Shown piece by piece: positions 34,488-46,040 of a stretch of 64,000 nt of DNA. Origin of the DNA: Mesodorylaimus sp. YZB2_4 (taxonomy: Eukaryota; Nematoda; Enoplea; Dorylaimida; Dorylaimidae). The notes beneath the pieces were generated by a model. That model was not told the DNA's origin. It was given only the letters and a program-made list of their open reading frames with translations, and did not search any database. Each line of letters opens with the position of its first letter. Within the stretch, counting starts at the first letter, position 1. Position numbers and translations under genes: made by a program. The DNA lies in assembly GCA_030248295.1 (NCBI GenBank), contig JASANH010001481.1, positions 310,001-374,000 of the forward strand. The letters are read 5' to 3'.

Positions 34488-37400
34488 ATGAGCCTGCAAC
34501 CGTCTTTCACTCTGAAGCTCAACCACAAGATTTTGCCCAAAACAGTAGCTGTGGGCAATTTCGATGGAAATCGGTACTCGTTGGCTGCCGCTGCTTCAAA
34601 TGGAAAGGTAAGGTTTTTGTTGGGGCCCGCTTCATGATTAGTGCCATTTCAGGAGCGATCCTCACTTAGCATCAAACTGATAGAGGTGGTGATTTTGAGG
34701 AACAGGACGAGCGCACCCAAATTGATGGCGTAATGAAATGTGCTGAGAGAATGCAATTTTCCGCCATTTTTAAATTTGAATTTTTGTGAAAAAATGACCT
34801 TTCTGCTTCCGTAGATTTAAAAAATAGGCTTTCCGTTCTTACACAAAATGCATCCTGTAATGGCAGTTTCCATTTTCTCTGAATGCATTATCTGGGGGGT
34901 GCATACTCTTGGGACTTTGTTCTCCTGTGTCCATTAATGTCATTTTTCCGTAGCCAAGCACCATACAGCGCACTCGAGGGCTAAGGAATAAATTAATCGC
35001 CACTCATCTTTGGCCTAAGCGGGAGTCGAACTCAGCGAGAGAGGCAGGTGCCTTAACCCGCTAGGCCACAAACCGGTGCATGCTCGGCAGTGTACTGCGA
35101 TAGAGAAAGTTAGAACCCTGAAGAGTAGTACATATCAAAAACCCTAGATAAAAACCTTTAACCTTGAGTGGGATTCGAATCCGCGGCTCTAGGATTATCA
35201 GTGGAGCGCGCTAACCAGCTATACCACCAAAAACATCTACCGATTTGGTTGGCATAGCTGCATGGAAATCCGCCAGACTTTGATCCCCAGCTGAAAGAAG
35301 ACACAGTGAACCACTGTTCTTGCAGGTCTGATGAGACATGGGATGGGAGTAACCATCGAGACTGACATCAGACAATGCTCTCTATGGCCAGCTGGGGTCC
35401 TCGCAAGCAGCCCTTTAGCTGCAGGAAAAGGGTCACAAATCGATCCTCCTTTTTTTGAACTGCAAAATACATTTTGATCAGTGGTCAATCGCGATCAAAT
35501 GAATGTGAATACATTTCCTAGATCCTCCTGCACACGCCTCAAGGAAGGTCGGTGGAAGGCGGGCGTCTACTTCGATCGGACGACAGCGATATCAGTCTGC
35601 TCAATATCAACCAATCGGTGCGGGCACTGGCGGTTGGACGATTGAATCCGATGGTGGATCGCGATGTCATCCTGGTCGGCACTCCAACACACGTGCTGGC
35701 CTTCGATGTGGACAGTAACTCGGATTTGTTCTACAAGGAGGTACGCTGTAGGTGCTCTGACTGAAATGGAAATGAAAAATAATATTTGCAATGACAATTT
35801 TCTCGCCATTTTCAAAGTTGATTTTGAAACTCACTCCGGCATCTTGCACAATAAGCGTGCGATAACGTCGCGCGCACAGGCTCACTTAGGGACATTTCAT
35901 CCATGTATATCTGTCATAAGCGGCTAACAGCGGGAAATTCAAATTTTGCGTTGTATCCCGTGAACCGGTTTATGCTAGAGTGTAGAATCTATAGGTCACA
36001 TAGTGCTGCGCGTGGTCCCAGGAGAGGGTGTACCACGCTGTTGGGCGCCTGAGGGGTCGCTGTTAGCCTGCAGCACAGTATTGGACTAAGAACATTGCAG
36101 GTACCGGACGGTGTCAATTGCTTCGCTGTTGGTCGAATGAGCGGCATCGAGGCCGTGTTGGCAGTGTGCGGTGGCAATTGCGCCTTGCAAGGCTTCGACT
36201 GGCAAGGAAACGATGCTTTCTGGACAGTGACCGGCGATAATGTTTCGTCGCTGTGCTTTTGCGATTTTGATAGCGATGGGCAAATGGAGGTGAGAAAATG
36301 AGCGCAGTCGATTTTTGCTGAGAGGTCTATTCAAAATTGCTACGAGGCTGGAAAAATGGGAAGAGTTAGGGAATCTGAGAAAGTCCTAAAAAATCTGGAA
36401 AAATGGGATTTCGGAGCCAAAATCTGAAAAAACTGAAAAATGGCATCTGAAGAATTTGAATCATCCGCCTTTTCTGAGGATATACGATCTGGAAAAGTAG
36501 GATTTCAATCAGATCGATCACATTCTGCAAAATCGTTCGACCAAGGAAGGACGATCATGCTGTAAATCAGTTGAATTTGATGCCACAGCGGGGAAAAATT
36601 GAATTTTTGTGTGGAAGCCTGGGGAAATCAGTCCCGCTTCTTAAATAAATCCTGATTGCGCAGTTTTTTATTCTGAAAAGTTGAAGAAAACTGGGTGGTA
36701 AAAACATTTTCACGCCAGGGATGTATAGTGTGGCCATCACAGACAGTCTGCCTTAATATATATTTTGATTTCAGCTGATCGTGGGTTCGGACGATTTCGA
36801 TATTCGCGTGTTCAAAGGGGACGAAATTATTGCTGAAATGACTGAAACTGATGTAAATTAGGTTGGTTATCGATTGATCACGTGACTGATTAGATTGTCA
36901 TATCTAGGCTGTGACCAATTTGTATCCCATTTCGACCAATCGGTTCGCCTATTCCTTATCTAATGGCACATTGGGCGTGTATGAAGGCACAAATCGATTG
37001 TGGAGAATCAAGGTGATTACGATTGAAGGGGTCGATATCGATTGATCAGCTTACTGATCGATTGTGGGATCACTAGACTGATCAATTGACTATTTGATAA
37101 GCAGACTGATCGATCGATTGTGTGATCACTAGATTGATCAATCGAGTTTTGATAAGCAGACTGATCGATCGATTGTGTGATCACTGATTTATCAATCGCG
37201 TTTTTGAAAAGCAGACTAATCGATCGATTGTGTGATCACTAGATTGATCAATCGAGTTTTTGATGAGCAGACTAATCGATCGATTGTGTGATCACTGATT
37301 GATCAATCGAGTTTTTGATAAGCAGACTGATCGATCGATTGTGTGATCACTGATTGATCAATCGAGTTTTTGATAAGCAGACTGATCGATCGATTGTGTG

Positions 37401-40400
37401 ATCACTAGATTGATCATTCGAGTTTTTGATAAGCAGACTAATCGATCGACTGTGTGATTACTGGACCAATCGATCGATTTAGACTGAGTAAGAGTCACAA
37501 GACGGGTTCAGGATCTTTCTGCTGACATACTGATCGATCGATTGTGGTATCACCAGACTGATCGAGCTGTCCTGTAAAATTGTCAAACCAAGTACTTTGA
37601 CCATTTTAGTCAAAAAACCACGTCATGTCGCTGATTATGTACGATATTGAAGGTGACGGCGACCCGAAACTGGTCACTGGATGGAGTAATGGAAAAGTAT
37701 GTTTTCATGCACATTTTGTTGTATAGTTTCAAAATCTGGCGCATTTTCGTTTTAGGTTGACTTTCGATCGGCTATGTTGGGCGAAGTGATCATGAAGGAA
37801 ACTTATTCTTCGACCATTGCTGGCTTGGTGGCAGCCGATTATCGAATGGAGGGTCGATACGAATTGATCTGTTGCGCGACTGATGGCGAGGGTAAGATCA
37901 GATGTTCATGCTTCCTTAGCTGCAACTGACTTTTACCCTGGGGCCAAGTCATGTGCTTGCTCTGGTTGAAGAATACATGCAATTCAGTCAGCTCAGTCGT
38001 AGGCTGAGCTAGTAATGGCTACTGCACATGGCTCACCATATGACTCGTGTAGTGAAGCCATGCTATACACGTATAGGAGACTTGAAAAAAGTAGTAAAAT
38101 TGAGTTTCAGGCTGAGGTTTCAGACTGCTTGTGAATGGTGGCTGAATGATAATTTTTTACTTCAGTTCGTGGTTACTTGCCACCGAATGCGGGCGGAGTG
38201 GTGAAACCGATCGATGCTACTCAAGAGATTTTGAGAGATTTGAGTATGAAGAAGCAGGTGAGATTTGTTCTTTTTTCAAAGTTATGGGACGAGGAACGGG
38301 TTTTTGTTTAGAACTTGCTGTTGGAACTACGAAACTACGAGGAGAACTTGCGTGTGGCTGATATGGCAGCCCAGGCCATCAAAGTGGCCGAGGTACGTCC
38401 ATTGTTGGCCGTAGGCTATGATTCGTGTGCTGACTGTATCGATTTGTAGAATGAGGATAGAGAATTCGTGCCGATCGATCCCATGATTTTGGAGAAGGAA
38501 AATATCGGTGCCATACCGGTAAGCATGGACTACTGTGCCATAACGGATTGTTCAGGGGAGAGTAAGAGTTGAACCCAGGCATGCGTCAGGGATGAGCATG
38601 CTAACCATTATTCCATCAAGATTCTTGGCTCTGGAACACATCGACAAGTGCGAGTAGGCTTGATCACATGGCAGTATCCGAAACTTGAAATGGAGAAATA
38701 GCAATTGGATAGCATCGCAAAAATTTGAGGATTGAGTGTAGATCGAACTCACGCTATTTCAGTATTCTTGAACTCCTTTTTCATGGAGCCAAAAATCGAG
38801 CTCAGCCTTAATCGTTTTAGGCCAACACTCAACTGCAGACGACGTTGTACGTGAACCCGGGATCAGAGCACGAGCAGGTACGTTTCGAGATTGCTCGCAC
38901 AGACTGATAGTACTTTTAAATTTTCTCCTGTTTCAGCCGTGCGTGGAATTGTACGTGACATCGAGCAACGAGTCGCTCGTTCGCTTGGTCATGGTGTTTG
39001 CCGAGGGCATATTCCCAGGCGAGTCGTACGTGGTCCATCCACCACTCAAATCGGCCTCGAATAGCCTGAAAGTACAACTGCGATGCGAGAAGGACCTCGC
39101 TGTCGACTTGCACGTCAAGGCGTTGGTGGGATATCGGAAGAGGTAGGCTGGGGATTGCAAGATTGTCGTGCTGTGTGTGTGTGCAGAGAATAGCTTATGA
39201 TATTGCCAAATGGGCATGAAGATGGGAGCGCTTGGTCGCCCTGCGTCCTTTTCGACCTACCTTGCCCATATCTGATCATCGAGCTGGGTCGGCTGTGACT
39301 GAAGGATATTTAGAGGAGGAGTCTAATCGACAAAACTACAGCGAGAATAGACAAGCTGATGATGCATGCACGCACCAGGCACTACGCACGAAGGATACAG
39401 TGATAAAAACTTTGCCCTAACCAGCCATAAAAGTGGTTTAGTGACTACTGAATCGAAGCTGGGGGGTGAGGGCTCGATTTTTCCCCAAGCGTCATATTCA
39501 CTGTTCAGCTTCAGGATGGTATCTTTATCCTTACCGCTCTTGGAGACAGGGTTCATAGAAGACTGGAAAACCGGGAAAAGTTAGGGAATTCATGATGAGC
39601 CTGGAAAACCTGGGAAAATTTGGTAAAATGGGGATTTTGGAGCCGAATCAGGAAAAACTGAGAGGCTGCATTTTAAGGTTTCGAATTTCGAATCACCCGC
39701 CTTTTTTATGTGCTTGTTGATCATGCTGTAAGTCAGTAATTCAGTCGAAATTGATTTAGTGGTCGTGGGACTGTGTGAAAAATCAAATATTTGTCTGGAA
39801 AACCTGGAAAAACAGGGGAAATCCATTCCCGCTCCTTGTATGAATCTGTTCGTGCCTAACTTGGTTTTCCCTGTGACTGCATTTCTGGATCATTAGTTGA
39901 TGACTCTTGTAAGAATTCGCTGTGAAAAACACTGCCTTTTCTAGTGTCCAATATCACGTGTTCGAATTAAGTCGAACGTTACCGAAATTTTCAATGTACG
40001 CGTTGTGCAATGAGAACGCGCCGCAGCCGAATGGGTTCATCACGTTTAATGTGAACGAGAGGCCACAACGGGTGAAAGCAGTGTAAATTTGACTAGTTGC
40101 TGTGTCGATAAGGTTCTTTTTTTTTAAAGATCGCTTTGTGGATTAACGAGAACTTTCTTCTGCAAGAGGAGATAATGGTGAAGGACGGCAAGTTGGACGC
40201 TCGATTTTTTAGTCTTCGAGGGGCCGGCATGCTGTTCATTCAAGCCGAGGGGGCGTGCAAAGTGCACATTCGATGCGATGATATGGAACTGTGCGGAGAT
40301 GTGTTGGAGGCCATGGCCGAGTATTTGGGAATAACCGACTTGAATACCACCGCCGAATTCGCATCTGATATCGATCAGTTGATGGATTTGATGAATCAGG

Positions 40401-41706
40401 TGAGCAGGTCGAGGCGGACATGCTGATCTGGTGCAGCTATGTGATAAGCAGTCACTAGATGTGATAGGAGATTTATCTATCGATCAGAGATTAACGTTGA
40501 TCGATTGATCAGGTAATTGACACAGTGATCGATTGATCAGATGACTGACTCATTGATCGATTGATCAGACAGTTAACTCATTGATCGATTGATCAGACGA
40601 TTGACACATTGATCGATTGATCACTCAGATGGTTGACACATTGATCGATTGATCGCCATCAATCAATTCATCAGGTGTACTTGAGTAATCAGACATCGTA
40701 CATGTGGTGATTATATCTCTTCATTCGATAAATATCACACATGATAGTTGTATCCATCAAGATGTCAACTCAAGTTTTCTCTTATGTATTCGGATGGATA
40801 AAGGCAGATGTCCATATCTGATTGGAAGAGGATAAGTAGGCGCATCCCGGATGAAGACAGTCAGTCCTGACACCCAGTTTGCCCTCTCTCTGTCACTGAT
40901 GTACTTGCCTTTCAGGTCAACGACACTTACATGGTGAGGGATAAGATGATGGCCGACTCTGCCGACAACAGCGGCATGATCAAGGCCCTGTTGGTGCGCG
41001 CGGAAGATGCTCGACTGCTCGGGGATATGTACGTGCGCCTGGATCTGTCCGTGGCTTACATACTGTAGCACACGGTGTTTCGCTTTCAGGGCGACTATGA
41101 AACGATGCTATACGAATTTGTACAGCCTGAATCAAGAGATGATCGCTCAGTACAAGATACGATGCAGTCATCACGATCGATTGCTGCAGCAGTTGCGCAC
41201 GGTCAATAAGATAGTGCAGCGCGCTGGAAAATTGAGAGGTGAGGGACAAGTGTGACCTCGCTGATGAAGGTGATGCAACAGTGCACGGCAAGCTTAGGAG
41301 AGACTGTGGCGGGACAATAAGTCTGACTGGATCAAGGCAAGTCATACGACTATACCTATGGCTGGAACATGGATGAGAGAGTATCGATCATTCTCTCCAA
41401 CTTGCCAAAGGTTGCCAGCAGGGGGTAACTTGCTGATTTGGGCAAGGGAGAGCGTGGTGTCGCATGTGGCTGCGTGAATGGGCAGGAAACAGATAATTTT
41501 AGAATATAGGCCCAGAAGGTATAGAATTCTGGAGTGAGCAGGCTTCGTGGTTGGTCGTGCGCTAAAACATGACAAGGACGATGTAAGAGAACTACCCTTT
41601 TTTAGTCGGCAAACCAAAAACGGATGTTATCAGCGCCTGTCGCAACGCCATCAAAAATGGAAATACGGCTGCTTTGCCGAAGATCATTCGAGCTGGTGCG
41701 TCGTGA
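34488..41706 (+). CDS. bbs-2: Bardet-Biedl syndrome 2 protein, BBSome subunit (complete)
   Basis: Core BBSome subunit, which carries membrane proteins in cilia with intraflagellar transport. Seventeen exons: 34488-34607, 35522-35740, 36101-36289, 36775-36852, 36908-37012, 37610-37696, 37756-37891, 38166-38257, 38312-38392, 38450-38518, 38821-38877, 38937-39142, 39945-40071, 40130-40399, 40916-41028, 41090-41238, 41606-41706. All phases join to 732 aa (human BBS2 is 721). Family landmarks in order: [18 protein letters not shown], the propeller words [48 protein letters not shown] and [16 protein letters not shown]. Next are the coiled coil [12 protein letters not shown], the appendage words [16 protein letters not shown] and [12 protein letters not shown], and a helical C-terminus with [23 protein letters not shown] and IVQRAGKLR. 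Introns 5 and 14 carry minisatellites and intron 12 a MITE. Presence of BBS2 implies ciliated sensory neurons. Confidence 0.97.
35005..35080 (-). repeat. tRNA-like sequence in BBS2 intron 1 (first)
   Basis: Read on the minus strand it has an A-box-like GTGGCCTAGCGGGTTAAGG and a B-box GAGTTCGACTCCCG at tRNA spacing. The ends do not pair into an acceptor stem, so it is a pseudo-tRNA or SINE head. Confidence 0.45.
35158..35232 (-). repeat. tRNA-like sequence in BBS2 intron 1 (second)
   Basis: On the minus strand it reads GGTGGTATAGCTGGTTAGCG (a classic A-box), CTCCACTGATAATCC and the B-box GGATTCGAATCCCAC. The acceptor and anticodon stems do not close, so it is not called a functional tRNA. Confidence 0.45.
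36325..36650. mobile_element. Decayed CAGGGTTCATA MITE, BBS2 intron 3
   Basis: The interior matches the family (AATCTGGAAAAATGGGATTT, GAGCCAAAATCTG, GGGGAAATCAGTCCCGCTTC). Both terminal repeats are degraded. Confidence 0.5.
37060..37490. repeat. 55-bp minisatellite in BBS2 intron 5
   Basis: GCAGACT starts recur at 37101, 37156, 37211, 37266, 37322, 37377 and 37433, a 55-56 base period. Each unit holds GATCGATCGATTGTGTGATC followed by TGATCAATCGAGTTTTTGA, both partly palindromic. It occupies most of a 597-base intron. Confidence 0.85.
39547..39848. mobile_element. CAGGGTTCATA MITE (302 bp), BBS2 intron 12
   Basis: Begins CAGGGTTCATAGAAG and ends CTCCTTGTATGAATCTG. The interior runs in the same order as the copy at 20514 and is about the same length. 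Confidence 0.7.
40490..40665. repeat. ~28-bp minisatellite in BBS2 intron 14
   Basis: About six units, each with TTGATCGATTGATCAGA and a variable spacer such as CAGTTAACTCA or CGATTGACACA. It is built from the same GATCGATTGATC words as the other intron arrays. Confidence 0.8.
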
Positions 41707-42828
41707 ATTGTGGATCTTAAAGATTGGACCAAAGATAGTAGACCAACTAAATTGAACCAAAGATGCGGTTTCTTGTGTTTTGCATTGCATTTTAGAATTG
41801 TTCTGTGATTACGGTTGTCTAGTCCATTTTTTGTGCGTTGTGAAAGCATGCACTTGCATGGAAGGTGAAGTGGTTTTGAGAGTGACTGGGCAGAATGACT
41901 TGGGAAGGCTCTTGAGTGCAGCACTAGGTCGGTGGATGAATTGTTGTGTGAAACAGTTTTTCGAAGCATATTTCAAATGTAGCTGTAACACTGCACTGTC
42001 ACTTGCCAATCCCTGCTACTGGTCGCGTAAAACAGGCTTTGGATCCAGCCATGTTTTTCTCAGTGATGTGGTCCCTCGAGGGTGGACATACAGAAACTGG
42101 TAGGCCAAACAGTCTGGTTGATGTTTCACCAGTCTGTCACCGCTAGAATTCTGACCTAAGAACCTATCTGACTGCGGCAACCAAAATCAGGAAAAAAATA
42201 AAATCATCACAGATTACCTGCTAAATAATGTCCGTAAAATGGACCTAGACATAGGTGTGTAGTTGGGACTAGAAAATACAAACTTTCTTCTAAAAATATG
42301 AAAATTTCACCTTTTCACAAACTTCTCTAGTCCTAAGAGTGTGTAGTAAACTGGTGCTTAGCTCTACACTGAATTCCATAGGGACCACATGCAAAACATA
42401 CGGCACCACTTCGCGCCTACGGAGTGATATTCTAGTCGTAAGGTAAGATTACGAACGATTCCTGCCAAAACCCTGGCGATTGATTGACCCTTGAAAGTCG
42501 ATAACAGAAGCTGTGAAATAAACTGTGTCTGTACCTACTGAAACCACTTTTTAGCGCCATTTATTCAAATCACGGTGTAGTGCTAATTACCACTCACATC
42601 GCTCGAAATCAGTTTCTTCGAATCCCCTTTTGGCGGGAGGGCTAGAAAAAACCCCAGTTGAGCAAGTAGCATTACAACAAAAGCTCACCCATGGAATTTA
42701 CATACGTACCCTTCGATTCATTGTACCGACTCTGACCTATGCTGGCGCTGGCTGCATCAGGATTGCCCTCATTCGAAGTTTTTATCTCGTCTATAAGCAG
42801 ATACGAAGCAGGAGCCGAATCTCGGTCA
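41707..42828. other. Tail-to-tail spacer between BBS2 and the phosphatase-like gene
   Basis: About 1.1 kb with the 3' UTRs of both convergent genes. A family A fragment (about 42085-42140, with GGTTGATGTTTCACCAGTCT) is present. No gene is supported. Confidence 0.45.
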
Positions 42829-44767
42829 TCAAATCAAGACTTTACCACAGTCTTCCTCGGATTCACTAGACTCCCTGGGCAGCGCCAACAGCGATTTGTA
42901 ATAAACTATTTCCAACTCCTTGATCTCCTCTTTCGGGTATCCTTGCAGGGTCTCCAGTATTGGCTTCTCGATGCCCAGCCGGTGTTTGCCGATGCACTAA
43001 AGCAGAGTACTGGGTCAAACATATGGAAAAGAAACAGGATAAAAAATATGAGCTCGAAAAAATATGAAATCGAGCCCGCAATTCTGCCTGAGACTAAAAC
43101 TTCAGTAAACTATCATCGAGACCCAACACCGCGATGTACATACGCACTGGACATTGCCAAATACGAGCATACTGTACCATGCAGTCTTATTGACAATATT
43201 TGGATTAACGAAAGAAACGACAGATTGGAATAGAGAACAGAAATAGAATAAAAAGCTTTAGTCCCGAGTGGGAATAGAACCCATGCACCCAAGATTACCA
43301 GTCCAGGCATTCATACACCCAAACTATTAGCCCTCATCTACCTTCATTAGGCCAGGCATATTCACACGCCCCATCGTCTTCAACGATTGGTAAGAAAGGT
43401 AGGTGCAAGCGACCACGGGTGACTTGGTGAAACCAGTTTCGCAGAGGAACATTAAATCCTTCGGTTCCGTTTCGGGAGCCATATGGTAGTTGTATATGTG
43501 GAAGGCAGCCTGGGCCACGCCTTCACCGTCAAATGATTCATTTTCTTCACCATGAATATAAACCATGAAGATCTAGTAATTGAAGCAATTGCGTCAGGCA
43601 GCGACGACAAAAGCAATGGCTATAAGTATTCACCTTGAAGGTTTCGTCGATATCCTTCTCCCCCAAGCAAGTGACAGGCAATTCCTGATGGAATGATCCG
43701 CGTATGGTCCAGAAGGAAACTTTCCCGTTTTCTTTCACGAGCTCGCCCTTCAGCGTGTATTTGCCCCAGTGGCCTTTGTCGATCGTTATCTCTTCACCAT
43801 GATTGGTCGGACAAAACTTGTAGCAACTCCTTATCGGCTCGGTCATGCATAACACTGTCTTCTGAAACTGGTCGCTTGAAAGGCTCTGCAACAAAACAGA
43901 GGAAAATTTATTCAAGCTAAAAAACCAGAGGAAAGTCAATTAAAAATTTCACAATACCTTCCTTTTTACAATGTATTCATAGAGAGCGAATGCTTCAGTG
44001 TCCGTTTCTGGATATCCACCCACATGTGCCTTTCCACCCCAATAATCAAGCATTGAATTAAGGTTCAGGGGCACATCGATGACCTTGTAATCTGGATCAG
44101 CGATATCCACAATCTTTACGACCACCCTGCTGTCACTGCGGATGAGTTTGCACATCTCGGTCTTGAGATCAGAATCGATCTTGATTTGGTACGTTTTCTT
44201 TGCCTGATTTTCTTCATTCGCACCAGCGCTTTTATGAACACGCAAAATTTCCGTGCAGGGAAACTTTCCAATCATGTTTAACAGCCGAGCTTTTATTTCA
44301 GCGTCGGCAGCGTTCTGATTTTTGAATTCCTGAGTTTTCGCCAAATAAAGCTTAATATTTTTCTTCTGTTCTGGAAAAAGTACTCAGAACATCAAGCACT
44401 GCGTAGTCCAATAGGTCAAAGGTCAGCTTACTGTACTTCCATACGACGACAATGGTCACGGCGATCAAGGCCAGCGATAAGAGTACGAGGCCATCAGCAA
44501 CACCCCCGACACTGGTCCATATCAGTAAACTGTCGTGAAAAGTTAATTTTTCCAAAACAATTGCAGTCTGGACCTTCCAGTTCTTCAGCAGCTCTTTTAT
44601 ATAAGCTATCGAGTTAAAAAAGGTTTTGCCAAGTATTTGGCCTAAAATGATTTATACTGTACCCAGTATCACGCCCGCCTGAAAATAACCAATGGGTACT
44701 CACGATCTTCGTCCGCTAAGGCGATTTCGATCAAAATTATCAGCACGTAAAAAATAAACTGCAACAT
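42829..44767 (-). CDS. Receptor-type tyrosine-phosphatase-like protein, catalytically dead
   Basis: Six minus-strand exons: 44704-44767, 44432-44605, 43958-44370, 43634-43885, 43342-43572, 42829-42996. All phases join; 433 aa. It has a signal peptide (1-18, MLQFIFYVLIILIEIALA), a very short ectodomain (about 19-56), a transmembrane segment (about 57-76, ending VVVWKYKQKK) and a cytoplasmic domain of about 350 aa. The spacing follows a classical PTP domain: a YWGG...GGYPETDTEAFALYEYI segment where 'QGP...T..FW' is expected, CYKFCP for the usual 'YWP', and a P-loop-like C-E-T-G-F-T-K-S (345-352) in the place of H-C-x5-R-S/T. The His and the Arg are missing (Leu344, Lys351), and the WPD loop is replaced by VYIHGEENESFDGEG. 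So it should not be an active phosphatase, though it could still bind ligands or phosphoproteins. Homology to PTPs is inferred from motif spacing, not a search. Confidence 0.7.
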
Positions 44768-45439
44768 TTTTTGTGATTTCTTTGGAACTTGTAAAAAAAT
44801 TAGCGGAAGCGGCGAAGTACGGGCCGACAAAATTTCGCTGAAGAGAGAATGATCGCGTCGTGCGTGCCTTTTCCTTGGACTCCGCCTCTTTCTTCTGATT
44901 GGTTGAAAATGACGTGTGACGCTTGTGGATATTGTAAAGTATGTCCAGCATGTTTTGTGTGGCCTAGTGTTAAAAAGGATCAATTCCTCCCCAGGCTATG
45001 GCTGGTCTCACCCATTCACCAGAGTTGACAACAATGTTAATGAGAACTCTCACATATAGACCCTTCCCTAAGCAGGAATTACTCAGAAAATTTGGTCATT
45101 GTCGCATCCTACAATTTTGTCTGACATTCTTGAAAGTCACGCAGAAAAAAAACCGTTGTAATGCAAGGCTATATACATGCAGTCATGAAGCAAGCTCTCC
45201 AAATCCTTGAGTTGAGCAGATATGAGAAGGTTTCAGTAACGCAAATTCCGCACGCGTAGATACTTTCCACATGCCCACTTTCTACAAGCCTATGCTTTCT
45301 GTATAGGGGAAGCGTGCATAGTGTGCATACTCCATAGATGCCAGATGCAGTTTAAAATTTCCGCGAGAAAATATGCAATAAGTACTGATAGGAAAACTAA
45401 TAAATTAGCAAGACGGCGCTAATCTTCCAGAGTAGACGG
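44768..45439. other. Upstream region of the phosphatase-like gene
   Basis: Expected to hold the promoter of the minus-strand gene starting at 44767. No coding signal or clear core promoter was seen. Confidence 0.35.
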
Positions 45440-45654
45440 AACGCTGACTTTCGTCGTTTATAATTTTTTTTAAAATAGGATTTAAAAAAAAAAATATTAT
45501 AATTTTTTTATTATAAAAAAAAAATAAACACAAAAAAAAATAACAAAAATAATCTACAATACAAAAACCCAAACCCAATAAGCAATATCTTTTGCGAAGA
45601 CTAGATGCAATTTTAAACTTCTACACAAAAAACAACCCCTATATAAAAAAAAAA

Positions 45655-45690
<36 letters not shown>

Positions 45691-46040
45691 AGCCTGGGGC
45701 TCAGAAATATTTAGGTATTTCTTTGTTTAACCAAGGATAAGCTGTCCCAGACTCCAAATGTTATGACAGAGTTGTCTCTATTATTCACGCCTATTATTCG
45801 GATTGGTTAAATCGTGTCTCAAGTGGACAGACCCTCCAGTGGTCGGGTCTGTCCCCCCCCCCCCCCCCCCGACCCGACCCGACCCGACCCGACCCCGACC
45901 CGACCCGACCCGACCCGAAAGTCCCTAACCCGAAATTTCGGGTCGGGTTGACCCGATTCCAAAAAAATATAAATTTCAAAAAATTTCCTACAATAAAAAA
46001 TAATATATAAAAAAAAAAAAAAAAAAAAAGGTATAAGTAG
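45440..46040. repeat. Low-complexity block: poly-A/T, an 18-base C run and a CCCGA microsatellite
   Basis: A-rich runs fill 45460-45690. An 18-base C run lies at 45853-45870, followed by about nine CCCGA units (to about 45916) and an inverted GGGTCGGGTTGACCCGA. A second A run follows at 46010-46029. The frames reading through here code for nothing. Confidence 0.8.

Noticed and set aside
35158-35232. Functional tRNA gene
   Set aside because: A- and B-boxes are good, but acceptor and anticodon stems do not pair.
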